Shown piece by piece: positions 1 to 9,390 of a stretch of DNA of 64,000 bases (the first letter of the stretch is position 1; every line of letters starts with the position of its first letter). The position numbers were made by a program, and so were the translations under genes. The stretch comes from Sedimenticola sp. (lineage in GTDB: Bacteria; Pseudomonadota; Gammaproteobacteria; Chromatiales; Chromatiaceae): NCBI GenBank assembly GCA_002869585.1, contig PKUO01000002.1:128556-192555 (forward strand), read 5' to 3'. The notes below the pieces were generated by a model, which saw only the letters and a list, made by a program, of their open reading frames with translations, searched no databases and was not told the DNA's origin.

Positions 1-23
1 ACTATCATGCTAACCCTTGCTAT

Positions 24-100
24 TGGTGGGCCCACCAGGACTCGAACCTGGGACCAATGGATTATGAGTCCACTGCTCTAACCAACTGAGCTATAGGCCC
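24..100 (-). tRNA. tRNA with anticodon CAU, probably tRNA-Ile2
   Basis: A complete cloverleaf of 77 nt can be folded on the minus strand, including an encoded 3' CCA. The acceptor stem is GGGCCTA against TGGGCCC with one G-U pair. The anticodon loop is CTCATAA, giving anticodon CAU, and the T arm is CCAGG/TTCGAGT/CCTGG. A CAU anticodon can be elongator Met or the Ile2 isoacceptor that TilS modifies to lysidine. E. coli ileX lies just downstream of rpoD and shares this loop and the discriminator A, which favours Ile2. The identity is inferred from context. Confidence 0.93.
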
Positions 101-116
101 TTTAAGCGGTTATATT

Positions 117-1976
117 TTAATCGCCATCGAGGAAACTGCGAAGCTTTTCTGAGCGTGACGGGTGACGAAGTTTGCGTAGCGCCTTTGCTTCGATCTGGCG
201 TATCCGCTCGCGGGTGACATCAAACTGTTTGCCGACTTCCTCAAGGGTGTGGTCGGTGTTCATGTCGATACCGAAGCGCATACGCAGTACCTTGGCTTCG
301 CGGGAAGTCAGTCCGCCCAGCATGTTCTGCGTTGCCTCTCTGAGCCCTTCGCTGGTGGCGGAGTCCAAGGGCGCGGTAACGCCGGAGTCTTCGATAAAAT
401 CGCCAAGGTGTGAATCTTCATCATCGCCAATTGGCGTTTCCATTGAGATCGGTTCTTTGGCGATTTTCAGCACCTTGCGGATCTTGTCTTCGGGCATCTC
501 CATGCGTTCAGCCAGTTCTTCCGGGGTGGCTTCGCGTCCCATCTCCTGAACCATCTGGCGTGAGATGCGGTTCAGTTTGTTGATGGTCTCTATCATGTGG
601 ACCGGGATGCGGATGGTGCGTGCCTGGTCTGCAATGGAGCGTGTAATCGCCTGTCGAATCCACCAGGTCGCGTAGGTTGAGAATTTGTAGCCGCGCCGGT
701 ATTCGAATTTGTCCACGGCCTTCATCAAGCCGATATTGCCTTCCTGGATCAGGTCGAGGAACTGCAGGCCGCGGTTGGTGTACTTCTTGGCGATGGAGAT
801 CACCAGTCGCAGATTTGCCTCGACCATCTCTTTCTTGGCGCGCCGGGCCTTGGCCTCGCCGATGGACATCTTGCGATTGATCTCTTTGATCTCGCTGATG
901 GTCATGCGGTTGATGGATTCCAGCTCGCAGAGTTTTTTCTGGGAGCGAAGGACGTCTTCTTTCAGCGTGCTCAGGTACTCGGCGTAGGCCTTTCCGCTGG
1001 CAATCTGGTTGTCGACCCACTCCAGGTTGGTTTCGTTGTCCGGGAAGGAGGTAATGAACTCCTTGCGCGGCATTCTTGCCTGGCTGACGCACAGATCCAT
1101 GATCGACCTCTCCTGACTGCGGATGAAGGTGATGATGGTTCGCAGGTTCTCAACCAGTTCGTTGAACACGGCAGGAACGAAGCGGAATTCCATGTAGGCG
1201 TCGCAGACTTTTTCTAAGGCCTTGCGGGTTTTGTCGTGGTCGCGACCGTGTTTTTCCAGGGTGTTGTTCAGCGCCTTGTAAAACTTGCGTAGTTCACCAG
1301 CCTTTTCTGCCGCCAGTTCTGGATTCGGGCCGGTATCTACCGCCTCTTCTTCGGTTGAATCATCGTCGCTGTCGTCATTGTCATCATTATCGTCGATGTC
1401 ATCGATCGATGTGTCATCAGCGCTGACTACAGGCTCGGGAATAATCTCTTTTTCCGGCTCCACGCCATCGGCAAAGCCGGTGATCACGTCGGTAAGACGC
1501 ATCTCTTCGGCTTCGACCTTGTCGAACATGTGGATGATGCGTTCTACCGTGTCGGGAAAGGCGGACAGGGCGATCAGTACCTGATTCTGGCCTTCCTCGA
1601 TCCGTTTGGCGATTTTCAGCTCGCCTTCACGGGTGAGCAGCTCGACAGTACCCATCTCGCGCATGTACATGCGGACCGGATCGGTAGTGCGGCCGAACTC
1701 ACCGTCAACGCTGGCAAGAGCAGCCGCTGCTGCTTCGGCGGCGTCTTCATCGGTGCTTACTGCAGAATCGGAAATGACCTGGTCTTCAATATCCGGCGCG
1801 CTTTCATACACCTGGATACCCATGTCATTGATCATCCGGATGATGTCTTCGATCTGTTCCGGCTCAACAATGCCGTCAGGCAAGTGATCATTGACTTCAG
1901 CATAGGTTAGGAAGCCTTGTTCCTTGCCCTTGGCTATCAGTTGCTTGAGCTGTGATTGCTGCTGTTCCTGGTTCAT
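117..1976 (-). CDS. rpoD: RNA polymerase primary sigma factor RpoD (sigma-70)
   Basis: This is the housekeeping sigma factor that directs RNA polymerase to most promoters. The protein has about 619 residues, usual for gammaproteobacteria. Region 1.1 contains [10 protein letters not shown] near residue 26. Region 1.2 contains [15 protein letters not shown] near residue 95. A very acidic Asp/Glu run near residues 190-220 lies in the non-conserved region. Region 2 includes [12 protein letters not shown]-like and [10 protein letters not shown] motifs, and region 4 ends in the [20 protein letters not shown] helix-turn-helix. I chose the ATG at 1976, preceded by an AGG, over a TTG two codons upstream. 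It is the last gene of the rpsU-yqeY-dnaG-rpoD operon. An rsd gene for its anti-sigma factor lies at about 16 kb. Confidence 0.98.
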   Translation of the reverse strand: MNQEQQQSQLKQLIAKGKEQGFLTYAEVNDHLPDGIVEPEQIEDIIRMINDMGIQVYESAPDIEDQVISDSAVSTDEDAAEAAAAALASVDGEFGRTTDPVRMYMREMGTVELLTREGELKIAKRIEEGQNQVLIALSAFPDTVERIIHMFDKVEAEEMRLTDVITGFADGVEPEKEIIPEPVVSADDTSIDDIDDNDDNDDSDDDSTEEEAVDTGPNPELAAEKAGELRKFYKALNNTLEKHGRDHDKTRKALEKVCDAYMEFRFVPAVFNELVENLRTIITFIRSQERSIMDLCVSQARMPRKEFITSFPDNETNLEWVDNQIASGKAYAEYLSTLKEDVLRSQKKLCELESINRMTISEIKEINRKMSIGEAKARRAKKEMVEANLRLVISIAKKYTNRGLQFLDLIQEGNIGLMKAVDKFEYRRGYKFSTYATWWIRQAITRSIADQARTIRIPVHMIETINKLNRISRQMVQEMGREATPEELAERMEMPEDKIRKVLKIAKEPISMETPIGDDEDSHLGDFIEDSGVTAPLDSATSEGLREATQNMLGGLTSREAKVLRMRFGIDMNTDHTLEEVGKQFDVTRERIRQIEAKALRKLRHPSRSEKLRSFLDGD

Positions 1977-2036
1977 TTCCAACCTAAAAAGTAAAAGGAA
2001 AACGCGAACGCCAAACCCGTAACTATAGCACTTTAG

Positions 2037-3806
2037 TTAGTCTTCATCTACTAAAGTTCCTGTTTCCGGGCCTTGGACTCTCGATTTGAGTAACTGGTTG
2101 AGGCGTTGCTTCTCGGCGTCGCTCAATCCCGTGGATTGGGCTTTCTGCAGTAGCTGATCGGTCTCGAGTTCGTGCTGTTTGGCATCCAGTGATTTCAACG
2201 TGGCGACAAACTCGGTGGCCAGGCCCTCTTCCTGAAGGGGAAACATCAGAGCTGAAAGCTTAATAAGATGTTTTTCCTCTTCTCTCCCTCGCCAGCGCTC
2301 CAGTAGTGCGGCTGGTTTAAGATTAGGTTGTGTTTGCAGTATTTCAAGCAGTTCTTGTAAAAGAGTGATGCCGGGCATGGATATCTGCTGCCACTGTCCC
2401 GGTAGATTCTCGATCTGGGCAAATTGCGGATGCGTGAGCAGCAATGCAATGGCCCGGCGCAGTGGCGGCATGGTGCCCAAAAACGACCTGCTCTTCAGTG
2501 GCCGCTGGCGCGCGGGCCTGCCCTCTGTGGTGGTTTGTTCGCTGAGATCGACGCCGACGGTTTCACTGAGTTTGTGGAACATCATTGTGCGAAACACGCC
2601 GGTGGGCAGGCGGTTTAGCATCGGTTTCGCCTGCTCGGCCAGCTTGGCTCGGCCACCGAGCGAGTGCATATCGATGTCGCGCGCCAGCTTGTCAAACAGG
2701 AAATCCGACAGTGGCGTGGCGTTGGCCAGGAGTGTTTCGAAGGCATCGGTGCCGGTTTTGCGCACCAGCGTGTCGGGGTCTTCACCATCGGGCAGGAAGA
2801 GGAAGCGGGCCTCACGGCCATCTTTCATCAACGGCAGGGCTGTTTCCAGCGCCTTCCAGCCGGCATCCCGCCCGGCACGATCGCCATCGAAACAGAAGAT
2901 CACCTCATGGGTGGTGCGGAAGATGCGCTCCAGGTGCTCGGCCGTGGTTGCCGTACCCAGGGTGGCGACGGCGTAACGGATGTTGAACTGGGCCAGTGCG
3001 ACCACGTCCATGTAGCCCTCGACCACCAGTAGGCGGTCGATGTTGCGCAGCGCCTTGCGGGCTTCATAGAGGCCGTAGAGCTCCTTGCCCTTGTGGAAAA
3101 TCGGTGTTTCCGGGGAGTTCAGGTATTTGGGCTTCCCATCCCCCAGGATACGCCCGCCGAATGCGATCACCTGTCCGCGGTGGTTGCGAATCGGAAACAT
3201 GATGCGATCGCGAAAGCGGTCGTAGGGGTCACCACTATCATCACGGCTGGAAGTCATGCCGCATTGGGTCAGCAGATTCAGTGTTTGTTGCTCCTGACCC
3301 AGTTGATCGATCAGGTTGCGCCAGCCCGGTGGGGCGAAGCCGATGCCAAATTCAGCGGCAATCTCCCCGCTCAGTCCACGCTGTTTGAGGTATTCAACTG
3401 CGCGTGGGGCGTCGGGATGCTTGCGCAGTTGCCACTGGAAAAAGCGTGCCGATTTTTCCAGGGTTTCGTAGAGCGGGCGGTAGTCGGGGCCCTCGCTGCC
3501 CGACGATTCTCTGGGGACTTCCAGTCCCTGCATGCCAGCCAGTTCTTCAATGGCATCCACAAATCCGGCATTTTCATACTCCATGAGAAAGCCGATGGCG
3601 GTGCCGTGGGCGCCGCAGCCGAAGCAGTGGTAAAACTGCTTCTCACGATTGACCGTGAAGGAGGGGGTCTTTTCGTCGTGAAACGGGCAGCAGGCCTGGT
3701 ATTCCTTGCCGGCCTTTTTCAGGGGAATGCGGCTGTTGATCAGATCGACGATATCGACCCGATTGATCAGTTCATCTATGAAGTGGGGGGGGATTCTGCC
3801 TGCCAT
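2037..3806 (-). CDS. dnaG: DNA primase DnaG
   Basis: Primase makes the RNA primers for replication at the fork with DnaB helicase. The 589-aa product is the usual length. The N-terminal CHC2 zinc finger uses C40, H43, C61 and C64 (CPFHDEKTPSF, then HCFGCGAHG). The RNA polymerase core follows, with a TOPRIM segment near residues 258-310 (LLVVEGYMDVVAL and FCFDGDRAGRDA). A less conserved C-terminal helicase-binding region ends the protein. It lies between yqeY and rpoD in the macromolecular-synthesis operon, with only 60 nt before rpoD. A small inverted repeat overlaps its stop codon (ACTTTAGT/ACTAAAGT, 2029-2056) and could affect dnaG-rpoD mRNA processing; that is inference. Confidence 0.98.
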   Translation of the reverse strand: MAGRIPPHFIDELINRVDIVDLINSRIPLKKAGKEYQACCPFHDEKTPSFTVNREKQFYHCFGCGAHGTAIGFLMEYENAGFVDAIEELAGMQGLEVPRESSGSEGPDYRPLYETLEKSARFFQWQLRKHPDAPRAVEYLKQRGLSGEIAAEFGIGFAPPGWRNLIDQLGQEQQTLNLLTQCGMTSSRDDSGDPYDRFRDRIMFPIRNHRGQVIAFGGRILGDGKPKYLNSPETPIFHKGKELYGLYEARKALRNIDRLLVVEGYMDVVALAQFNIRYAVATLGTATTAEHLERIFRTTHEVIFCFDGDRAGRDAGWKALETALPLMKDGREARFLFLPDGEDPDTLVRKTGTDAFETLLANATPLSDFLFDKLARDIDMHSLGGRAKLAEQAKPMLNRLPTGVFRTMMFHKLSETVGVDLSEQTTTEGRPARQRPLKSRSFLGTMPPLRRAIALLLTHPQFAQIENLPGQWQQISMPGITLLQELLEILQTQPNLKPAALLERWRGREEEKHLIKLSALMFPLQEEGLATEFVATLKSLDAKQHELETDQLLQKAQSTGLSDAEKQRLNQLLKSRVQGPETGTLVDED

Positions 3807-3905
3807 AGATCGGGAAATGGTCCACGCTCATGTTCCACATTAGCGAAAAAAGCTCCAGTGCCGCAAGGCGCTGAAGCTTTAGAGGCAGGGCGATTCTGCA
3901 AGCAA

Positions 3906-4349
3906 TTAGCCGGCGAGTTGTTGCTTGACCAGTGCGCTTACCGCACCCATGTCCGCGCGGCCCTGAATTTTGGGCTTCAACCGCCCCATCACCTTTCCCA
4001 TGTCCGCCATGCCGCTGGCGCCGGTGCTGGTGATGGCCTCGGTAATCAGTGCGGTGATGGCGTCATCTCCCAGGGCTTCCGGCAGATAGTCCTTGATAAC
4101 CTCTATTTCGGCTGATTCCTTATCAGCCAGGTCGGTGCGGCCCGCCTGCTCATACTGGGTGATCGAGTCGCGGCGTTGCTTGACCATTTTGTCCAGCACC
4201 GCCAGCACCTGCTCGTCGTTAAGCTCGATGCGCTCATCGACCTCGCGCTGCTTTACTGCGGCCATGATCAGGCGGATAGTACCCAGGCGGGACTTGTTGC
4301 CTGACTTCATCGCGGACTTCATGTCATACTGGATTTGCTGCTTCAGCAT
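3906..4349 (-). CDS. yqeY: GatB/YqeY domain-containing protein
   Basis: A 147-aa protein of the YqeY family, related to the C-terminal tail domain of the amidotransferase subunit GatB. The family is thought to bind tRNA or assist tRNA-dependent steps, but its role is not settled. Family signs include an N-terminal LKQQIQYDMKSAMKSG-type helix, RLGTIRLIMAAVKQ, the DYLPEAL segment and a C-terminal MGKVMGRLKPKIQGRADM motif. It sits between rpsU and dnaG, an arrangement common in gammaproteobacteria other than the enterics, so it is probably co-transcribed with the primase and sigma factor genes. Confidence 0.92.
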   Translation of the reverse strand: MLKQQIQYDMKSAMKSGNKSRLGTIRLIMAAVKQREVDERIELNDEQVLAVLDKMVKQRRDSITQYEQAGRTDLADKESAEIEVIKDYLPEALGDDAITALITEAITSTGASGMADMGKVMGRLKPKIQGRADMGAVSALVKQQLAG

Positions 4350-4391
4350 CGGGTCGGCCTTGGGCTCAGAAACATAGTCACTACTAAAAAC

Positions 4392-4607
4392 TTAGTATTG
4401 ACGTTCCCAGCGACGGGTTTCGCGGGAAACCTTTTTCATGTGGCGTTTAACAGCAGCGGCTGCTTTACGCTTCCTCTCGGAGGTCGGTTTCTCGTAGAAT
4501 TCACGACGACGAACATCTGCCAGGATGCCAGCCTTCTCGCAACCGCGCTTGAAACGGCGCAGGGCAACCTCAAATGGTTCGTTCTCTTTTACACGTACGT
4601 TGGGCAT
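4392..4607 (-). CDS. rpsU: 30S ribosomal protein S21
   Basis: A 71-aa, very basic protein beginning [20 protein letters not shown], the diagnostic N-terminus of S21. S21 lies on the small-subunit platform near the anti-Shine-Dalgarno region and aids initiation on natural mRNAs. It is the first gene of the macromolecular-synthesis operon and is divergent from tsaD, as in E. coli. A strong-looking sigma-70 promoter lies about 55 nt upstream. Confidence 0.97.
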   Translation of the reverse strand: MPNVRVKENEPFEVALRRFKRGCEKAGILADVRRREFYEKPTSERKRKAAAAVKRHMKKVSRETRRWERQY

Positions 4608-4659
4608 TTGCTACCTCAAAAGTCAGTAAATCTGTTTTCCAAAAAGTGTAAGGGCGGAA

Positions 4660-4688
4660 ATTCTACTGTCAGTTAAGATGCTTTGCAA
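4660..4688 (-). promoter_or_regulatory. sigma-70 promoter for rpsU-yqeY-dnaG-rpoD
   Basis: On the minus strand the intergenic region reads TTGCAA, then 17 nt, then TAGAAT, matching the -35/-10 consensus at 4/6 and 5/6 positions with ideal spacing. It is about 53 nt before the rpsU start codon. I found no LexA-type operator (CTGT-N8-ACAG) in this region, unlike the E. coli operon. Not tested by start-site mapping. Confidence 0.55.
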
Positions 4689-4716
4689 AGTTTTCTTGGC
4701 GTTTTGGGGAGAAATA

Positions 4717-5754
4717 ATGCTTGTTTTAGGTATAGAGACCTCCTGTGATGAGACCGGCGTCGCCCTGTGCGACTCGGAAAAGGGTCTGCTCGGGCATGTG
4801 CTGCACAGTCAGATCGAGGTTCATGCCGAGTACGGTGGGGTGGTGCCGGAGTTGGCCTCGAGGGATCATGTACGTAAAACCCTGCCGCTGATCGAGCAGT
4901 TGCTGGATCAGACCGGCGTGCAGAAACAGCAGATTGCCGGTATCGCCTACACCGCCGGGCCGGGATTGGTCGGGGCGCTGTTGGTCGGTGCGGCGATTGG
5001 CCGTTCCCTGGCCTGGGCATTGCAAATTCCTGCGATTGGGGTGCATCACATGGAGGGGCATCTGCTGGCGCCCATGCTGGAGCTGGACCGCCCTGCCTTC
5101 CCCTTTGTCGCCCTGCTGGTTTCGGGTGGCCATACCCAGCTGATCGAGGTGAAGGGGGTGGGGCAATACCGCATGCTGGGCGAGTCGCTGGATGACGCCG
5201 CTGGCGAGGCCTTCGATAAAACCGCGAAGCTGCTCGGGCTGCCCTATCCGGGCGGACCTGAACTGGCCCGGCTGGCGGAGTCCGGTGATCCCGAGCGTTT
5301 CCGCTTTCCCCGGCCGATGACCGACCGCCCCGGTCTGGATTTTAGTTTCAGCGGTCTGAAGACCTATGCCCTGAATACCCTGCAGACAGAGATGGAGGGA
5401 CTGGCCGAGGATGGCTTGCGCCAGCAGTTGCGGGCAGATATTTCACGCGCCTTCGAGGATGCCGTGGTGGATACCCTGGTAATCAAGTGTCGGCGGGCGA
5501 TCAAGCAGACCGGTGCCAAAACACTGGTGCTGGCCGGCGGGGTGAGCGCCAATCGCCGGTTGCGGGCAAGTATGCAGGGTGTCATGCAGAAAGCAGGGGG
5601 GCAGGCCTATTACCCACGGCCCGAGTTGTGCACCGACAATGGCGCCATGATCGCCTATGCCGGCTTGCAGCGCCTGCTGGCTGGCCAGCATGAGCCGCTC
5701 ACCTTTGCCGCCAGGCCGCGCTGGCCGATGACCGAGTTAGCCAGTCTGGTCTGA
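4717..5754 (+). CDS. tsaD: tRNA N6-adenosine threonylcarbamoyltransferase TsaD
   Basis: TsaD transfers the threonylcarbamoyl group to A37 of ANN-decoding tRNAs (t6A), acting with TsaB, TsaC and TsaE. The 345-aa protein opens with the ASKHA-fold phosphate motif [14 protein letters not shown]. It carries the metal-binding HHMEGH motif near residue 110, SGGHTQL, and the C-terminal [12 protein letters not shown] motif. I chose the ATG at 4717 because GGGGAG lies 6-10 nt upstream and homologues begin with M[12 protein letters not shown]; an upstream ATG at 4678 only adds an atypical tail. It is divergent from rpsU, and its 3' end overlaps convergent plsY by 18 bp. Confidence 0.97.
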   Translation: MLVLGIETSCDETGVALCDSEKGLLGHVLHSQIEVHAEYGGVVPELASRDHVRKTLPLIEQLLDQTGVQKQQIAGIAYTAGPGLVGALLVGAAIGRSLAWALQIPAIGVHHMEGHLLAPMLELDRPAFPFVALLVSGGHTQLIEVKGVGQYRMLGESLDDAAGEAFDKTAKLLGLPYPGGPELARLAESGDPERFRFPRPMTDRPGLDFSFSGLKTYALNTLQTEMEGLAEDGLRQQLRADISRAFEDAVVDTLVIKCRRAIKQTGAKTLVLAGGVSANRRLRASMQGVMQKAGGQAYYPRPELCTDNGAMIAYAGLQRLLAGQHEPLTFAARPRWPMTELASLV

Positions 5755-6351
5755 TTCGGCGCTGTCCGCCTGATTGATTTTGCCCTCTTTGCCCGAGATG
5801 AGATTGCGGATGTTGCTGCGATGACGCCAGAAGAGTATCAGGCTGATGACGACCTGCACGCCGATCAGCTCCGGTGCTGGCCAGAACAGCCAGACCACCA
5901 GCGGCGCCAGCGCCATTGATACCAGGGCCGAGAGCGAGGAGATTTTTACCACCTTGGCCATGATCAGCCAGATCAGGCCAACGCCTGCGCCGATCTGCCA
6001 GCCCAGCCCGAACTGCACCCCAAGGGCGGTGGCCACCCCTTTACCCCCCTTGAAGCCAAAGAACAGCGGGTAGAGATGACCGAGAAAAGCGGCCAGTGCC
6101 ACGGCGGCGAGAATCAGCGGCGTCACGCCCATCAGGTTGGCGATCAGCACCGGAATAAAGCCTTTCAGGCTGTCTCCCAGCAGGGTTATCGCTGCTGCCT
6201 TCTTGCCGCCAATGCGCAGCACATTGGTCGCCCCGGGATTGTTCGATCCCTGGGTGCGGGGGTCGGGAAGTCCCATCAGCTTGCACACGATAATGGCGCT
6301 GGAGACGGAACCCATCAGGTAGGCAGCGATAATCAGCAGGTAGTCGGTCAT
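5737..6351 (-). CDS. plsY: acyl-phosphate glycerol-3-phosphate acyltransferase PlsY
   Basis: PlsY is the inner-membrane enzyme that makes lysophosphatidic acid from acyl-phosphate and glycerol-3-phosphate, the first committed step of phospholipid synthesis. The 204-aa protein has about five hydrophobic segments starting at residue 3. The family motifs are present: GSxxS near residue 14, [12 protein letters not shown] near residue 36, and [11 protein letters not shown] near residue 98. It is convergent with tsaD and divergent from folB, a linkage (tsaD-plsY-folB) frequent in gammaproteobacteria. Confidence 0.95.
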   Translation of the reverse strand: MTDYLLIIAAYLMGSVSSAIIVCKLMGLPDPRTQGSNNPGATNVLRIGGKKAAAITLLGDSLKGFIPVLIANLMGVTPLILAAVALAAFLGHLYPLFFGFKGGKGVATALGVQFGLGWQIGAGVGLIWLIMAKVVKISSLSALVSMALAPLVVWLFWPAPELIGVQVVISLILFWRHRSNIRNLISGKEGKINQADSAESDQTG

Positions 6352-6482
6352 GGTGTCGAAGCTGCGTGGTGGCTTGCGGTATCCCGGTGATTCTATAGCA
6401 GGTTGGGGTAATCAAGAAACTTTGCCTTGCCAATCGGCTGCTTTACACTGGGCGAAAATTCAGCGGAACTGTGGAAGGCCTT

Positions 6483-6839
6483 ATGGATATTGTGTTTTTA
6501 CGTGGGTTGAAGATAGAGACGGTCATCGGGATTTACGATTGGGAGCGCAAGATCAGGCAGACGGTGGTGCTTGATCTGGAGATGAGTACCGATATCCGCA
6601 AGGCGGCGGCGAGTGACAGCATCGAGGATACCCTGGACTACAAGGCGGTCTCCAAGCGCCTGATCGGTTTTGTCGAGGCGAGCGAGTTCCAGTTGGTGGA
6701 AACCCTGGCCGAGAAGTGCGCCGCGATTGTCCGCGAGGAGTTCGACGTCGCCTGGATCCGGTTGACCCTGAACAAGATCGGCGCCGTGAGTAGCGCGAAT
6801 GATGTCGGCGTCATCATCGAACGCGGCGAGCCCTTCTGA
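6483..6839 (+). CDS. folB: dihydroneopterin aldolase FolB
   Basis: This enzyme converts 7,8-dihydroneopterin to 6-hydroxymethyl-dihydropterin and glycolaldehyde in folate synthesis, often with epimerase activity. The 118-aa product matches the family throughout: MDIVFLRGLKIET at the start, GIYDWERKIRQ, the LDYKAVS segment with the active-site Tyr, LNKIGAV with the active-site Lys, and VGVIIERG near the end. The ATG at 6483 is preceded by GGAAGG. An in-frame GTG- or ATG-like start 12 nt upstream is less likely. The folK start follows one base after its stop, so the two are probably translated together. Confidence 0.95.
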   Translation: MDIVFLRGLKIETVIGIYDWERKIRQTVVLDLEMSTDIRKAAASDSIEDTLDYKAVSKRLIGFVEASEFQLVETLAEKCAAIVREEFDVAWIRLTLNKIGAVSSANDVGVIIERGEPF

Positions 6840-6840
6840 G

Positions 6841-7338
6841 ATGGCGCGTATCTGGGCCAGCCTGGGCAGCAACGTTGAGCGCGAGACCAATATCCGCGGC
6901 GCGGTAGCGGCGCTGCGGGAGCGCTTTGGCGAGCTGGTGGTATCCCGGGTGTACGAAAGCGCGGCAGTGGGTTTCAGTGGCGAGCCCTTCTACAACCTGG
7001 TTGCCGGCTTTGACTCCGATCTCCCTTGCCAGGAGATCATGCGCATATTTCGCGAGGTAGAGGCGGAGTTCGGGCGCGTGCGCGGCGGCGCAAAGTTCTC
7101 CTCGCGCACCCTGGATATCGATCTGCTCACCTATGGAGATCTGGTGACCCGGGGCGAGGGCTATGCCTTGCCGCGGGAAGAGATCGAAAGCTACAGTTTT
7201 GTGCTCTGCCCGCTGGCGGAGGTGGCACCCCAGCAGCTGCATCCGGTGAGCGGTAAAAGCTTCGCCCGGATGTGGTCAGAATTCGACGCCACGGACCAGT
7301 CCCTGGCACCGGTCGAGTTCGATTTCAACACTGGCTGA
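6841..7338 (+). CDS. folK: 2-amino-4-hydroxy-6-hydroxymethyldihydropteridine pyrophosphokinase FolK
   Basis: FolK pyrophosphorylates the FolB product before it is joined to p-aminobenzoate by dihydropteroate synthase. The 165-aa protein begins with ASLGSNVERETNI, the usual N-terminal motif, followed by FYNLVAGF and the SRTLDIDLLTYGD signature that carries the magnesium-binding aspartates. The loop before it (RVRGGAKFS) differs from the common RxKxRWGPR form, so kinetics may differ, but the core is intact. It begins one base after the folB stop. Confidence 0.9.
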   Translation: MARIWASLGSNVERETNIRGAVAALRERFGELVVSRVYESAAVGFSGEPFYNLVAGFDSDLPCQEIMRIFREVEAEFGRVRGGAKFSSRTLDIDLLTYGDLVTRGEGYALPREEIESYSFVLCPLAEVAPQQLHPVSGKSFARMWSEFDATDQSLAPVEFDFNTG

Positions 7339-7348
7339 AATGCCGGTT

Positions 7349-8104
7349 TCAGTGCTGGGTGCTCCTGCCGCCATCGACAGCGATTATCTGACCGGTGATG
7401 TACTCGGCATCTTTTGCCAGAAATAGCACGGTTCTTGCGATATCGCCGGGATTTCCCGCTCTTTTCAATGCGGTTCGCGACAAAATCGACTCCTTTGCCT
7501 CATCTGACAAACCCTCTCCCGGCCAGAGTATCGCCCCGGGTGCAACCCCGTTGACGCGGATCTCCGGTCCCAGTTCCCGGGCGAGGGATTTGACCATCAT
7601 GGCATTGCCAGCCTTGGCCATGGAGTAGATGGGGTACTCCTTGAGGGGGCGCTCGGCATGGATATCCACCAGGTTGATGATCGCTCCCCGGGATGCCCGT
7701 AACAGCCCCGCGGCGGCCTTTGCCAGAAAGAAGGGGGCCTTCAGGTTGCTGCCCATCAGATCGTCCCATTGCGTCTCGGAGGCCTGCCCGATGGGGGTTG
7801 GGTAGAAGCTGGAGGCGTTGTTGACCAGCAGATCGAGTCTGCCCTTCCAGGCGCTGATCTTTTCCATGATTCCGGGCAGCGCGGCGGTGTCGTGCAGGTC
7901 CGCCTGAAGCAAGAGGACAGAATCAGGGCGCAGGGCCTGCAGTTCGGCCTGCAGTTTCTTGGCCCCGGCCTCCGAGCTGCGGTAGTGGACGACCACATCC
8001 ATGCCTGCCTGGTGCAGGGTGCGCACAATCTCCGCGCCGATGCGGTGGGCTGCGCCGGTCACCAGCGCGATAGGGTTATGATCTCTGGGCAAACTATCGG
8101 TCAC
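7349..8104 (-). CDS. pteridine reductase-like short-chain dehydrogenase
   Basis: An SDR-family oxidoreductase of about 251 aa. It has the TGAAHRIGAEI nucleotide-binding motif, NNASSFYPTP, the catalytic Y-x3-K as YSMAKAG, and the C-terminal GQIIAVDGG. The RIG variant of the TGxxxGIG motif and the NNASSFYPT segment are typical of pteridine reductases (PTR1) and FolM dihydromonapterin reductase. Together with neighbouring folB-folK this points to NADPH-dependent reduction of dihydrofolate or a dihydropterin. I prefer the GTG at 8104, preceded by GGAG at a spacing of 7 nt, over a GTG at 8128. The exact substrate is inferred. Confidence 0.78.
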   Translation of the reverse strand: MTDSLPRDHNPIALVTGAAHRIGAEIVRTLHQAGMDVVVHYRSSEAGAKKLQAELQALRPDSVLLLQADLHDTAALPGIMEKISAWKGRLDLLVNNASSFYPTPIGQASETQWDDLMGSNLKAPFFLAKAAAGLLRASRGAIINLVDIHAERPLKEYPIYSMAKAGNAMMVKSLARELGPEIRVNGVAPGAILWPGEGLSDEAKESILSRTALKRAGNPGDIARTVLFLAKDAEYITGQIIAVDGGRSTQH

Positions 8105-8175
8105 GTCATTACTCCAGCCTTGGTACACTCACACTCTAAACCGAAACCCTCCAATTTTGAAACGGCAAAGCTGTT

Positions 8176-9366
8176 ATGAATCTATCCGATTACCGCTCCA
8201 ACAACCTTGAATTACCTGAACCGGATGAGGCCGCCTGCGCGGCCAGTCTGCGCCTGATTGCGGAGATTCGCGCGGAGATGATCGCCGCAGGCGGTCGTCT
8301 GCCCTTCAGCCGTTTCATGGAGCTGGCGCTGTATGCCCCGGGTCTGGGCTATTACAGCGGCGGGTCGAGAAAATTCGGTGGGGCGGGGGATTTTGTCACG
8401 GCGCCCGAGGTGTCGCTGGTATTTGCCCAGTGCCTGGCCCGGCAGTGCCTGCAGGTGGCGGCCGAGACCGGTGTCACCGATATCATGGAGTTTGGTGCCG
8501 GCTCCGGCATCCTCGCCCTGGAGCTTATGGCGGAATTGCAACGTCTCGGCCAACTCCCCGAGCGTTACCTGGTTGTCGAGCTGAGCGCCGAACTGCGGCA
8601 CCGCCAACGGGAGTTGCTCTCCGTCAGGCGCCCGGATCTGCTGCCCCGTGTGCAGTGGCTGGACTATTTGCCTGAGGTCTTTGACGGCGTGGTTATCGCC
8701 AATGAGGTGCTGGACGCCATGCCGGTGACTGGCTTTCGCCTGGAGCAGGGCAGGCTGCTGGAGCAGTTCGTGGAGACTGACGGTGAAAGCTTTTCCCTGT
8801 GTTGGGATGCACCGCAAACCCCGGGGCTGATGGCGGCGGTCGAGGGTCTGTTTGCCGGTGATCTGCCGGATGACTATCAATCCGAGGTCAACCTTAACCT
8901 GGTGCCTTGGGTTGAGACGCTGGGCGCGATGGTCAATTCCGGCCTGGTGTTGCTGATCGACTACGGCTATGGTCGCAGCGAATACTATCACCGCCAACGT
9001 GACCGGGGGACCTTGATGTGTCACTACCGGCACCGCGCCCACAGTGATCCGCTGGTCTATCCCGGACTGCAGGATATCACCGCCAATGTGGATTTCACCG
9101 CCGTGGCCGAGGCCGGGTTGGGAGCCGGTTTTGAACTTGCCGGTTACACGTCACAGGCATTTTTTCTCATGGGTTGCGGGCTGGATCAGATTGTTGCCGC
9201 CTCTGATCCGGATGATGCCTCTGCGCATCTCGATCTGGTGCAGGGGGTAAAGCGCCTGACCCTGCCGACCGAGATGGGTGAACGTTTCAAGGTGATGGGC
9301 CTGTCGAAGGGGCTGAAAGCGCCGCTGATCGGCTTCTCCCTGAGGCAGCAGCGGGAACGGCTCTAG
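8176..9366 (+). CDS. SAM-dependent methyltransferase, MidA/NDUFAF7 family
   Basis: A 396-aa protein of the DUF185 family. Mitochondrial members (NDUFAF7/MidA) methylate an arginine of a complex I subunit; the bacterial targets are mostly unknown. Visible motifs are LPFSRFMELALYAPGLGYY near residue 40, GDFVTAPEVS, the SAM-binding FGAGSGILALELM, and IANEVLDAMPV. The start at 8176 is an ATG, divergent from the SDR gene. An NDUFA9-like complex I-related protein lies 4 kb away, but a functional link is only suggestive. Confidence 0.85.
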   Translation: MNLSDYRSNNLELPEPDEAACAASLRLIAEIRAEMIAAGGRLPFSRFMELALYAPGLGYYSGGSRKFGGAGDFVTAPEVSLVFAQCLARQCLQVAAETGVTDIMEFGAGSGILALELMAELQRLGQLPERYLVVELSAELRHRQRELLSVRRPDLLPRVQWLDYLPEVFDGVVIANEVLDAMPVTGFRLEQGRLLEQFVETDGESFSLCWDAPQTPGLMAAVEGLFAGDLPDDYQSEVNLNLVPWVETLGAMVNSGLVLLIDYGYGRSEYYHRQRDRGTLMCHYRHRAHSDPLVYPGLQDITANVDFTAVAEAGLGAGFELAGYTSQAFFLMGCGLDQIVAASDPDDASAHLDLVQGVKRLTLPTEMGERFKVMGLSKGLKAPLIGFSLRQQRERL

Positions 9367-9390
9367 TCCTGGTTGTGCGCTAGCTATCCC

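Noticed and set aside
24-100. Elongator tRNA-Met as the identity of the CAU tRNA.
   Set aside because: Not ruled out, but synteny with rpoD, as for ileX in E. coli, favours Ile2. A check for tilS and for a separate elongator Met tRNA would settle it.
3093-4115. A 340-aa plus-strand reading frame overlapping dnaG and yqeY.
   Set aside because: It is antisense to two well-conserved genes, has no recognisable motif and reflects the codon bias of the real strand.
4678-4716. Upstream ATG at 4678 as the tsaD start.
   Set aside because: It adds 13 residues not found in homologues and lacks a ribosome-binding site, whereas 4717 has GGGGAG at a good distance.
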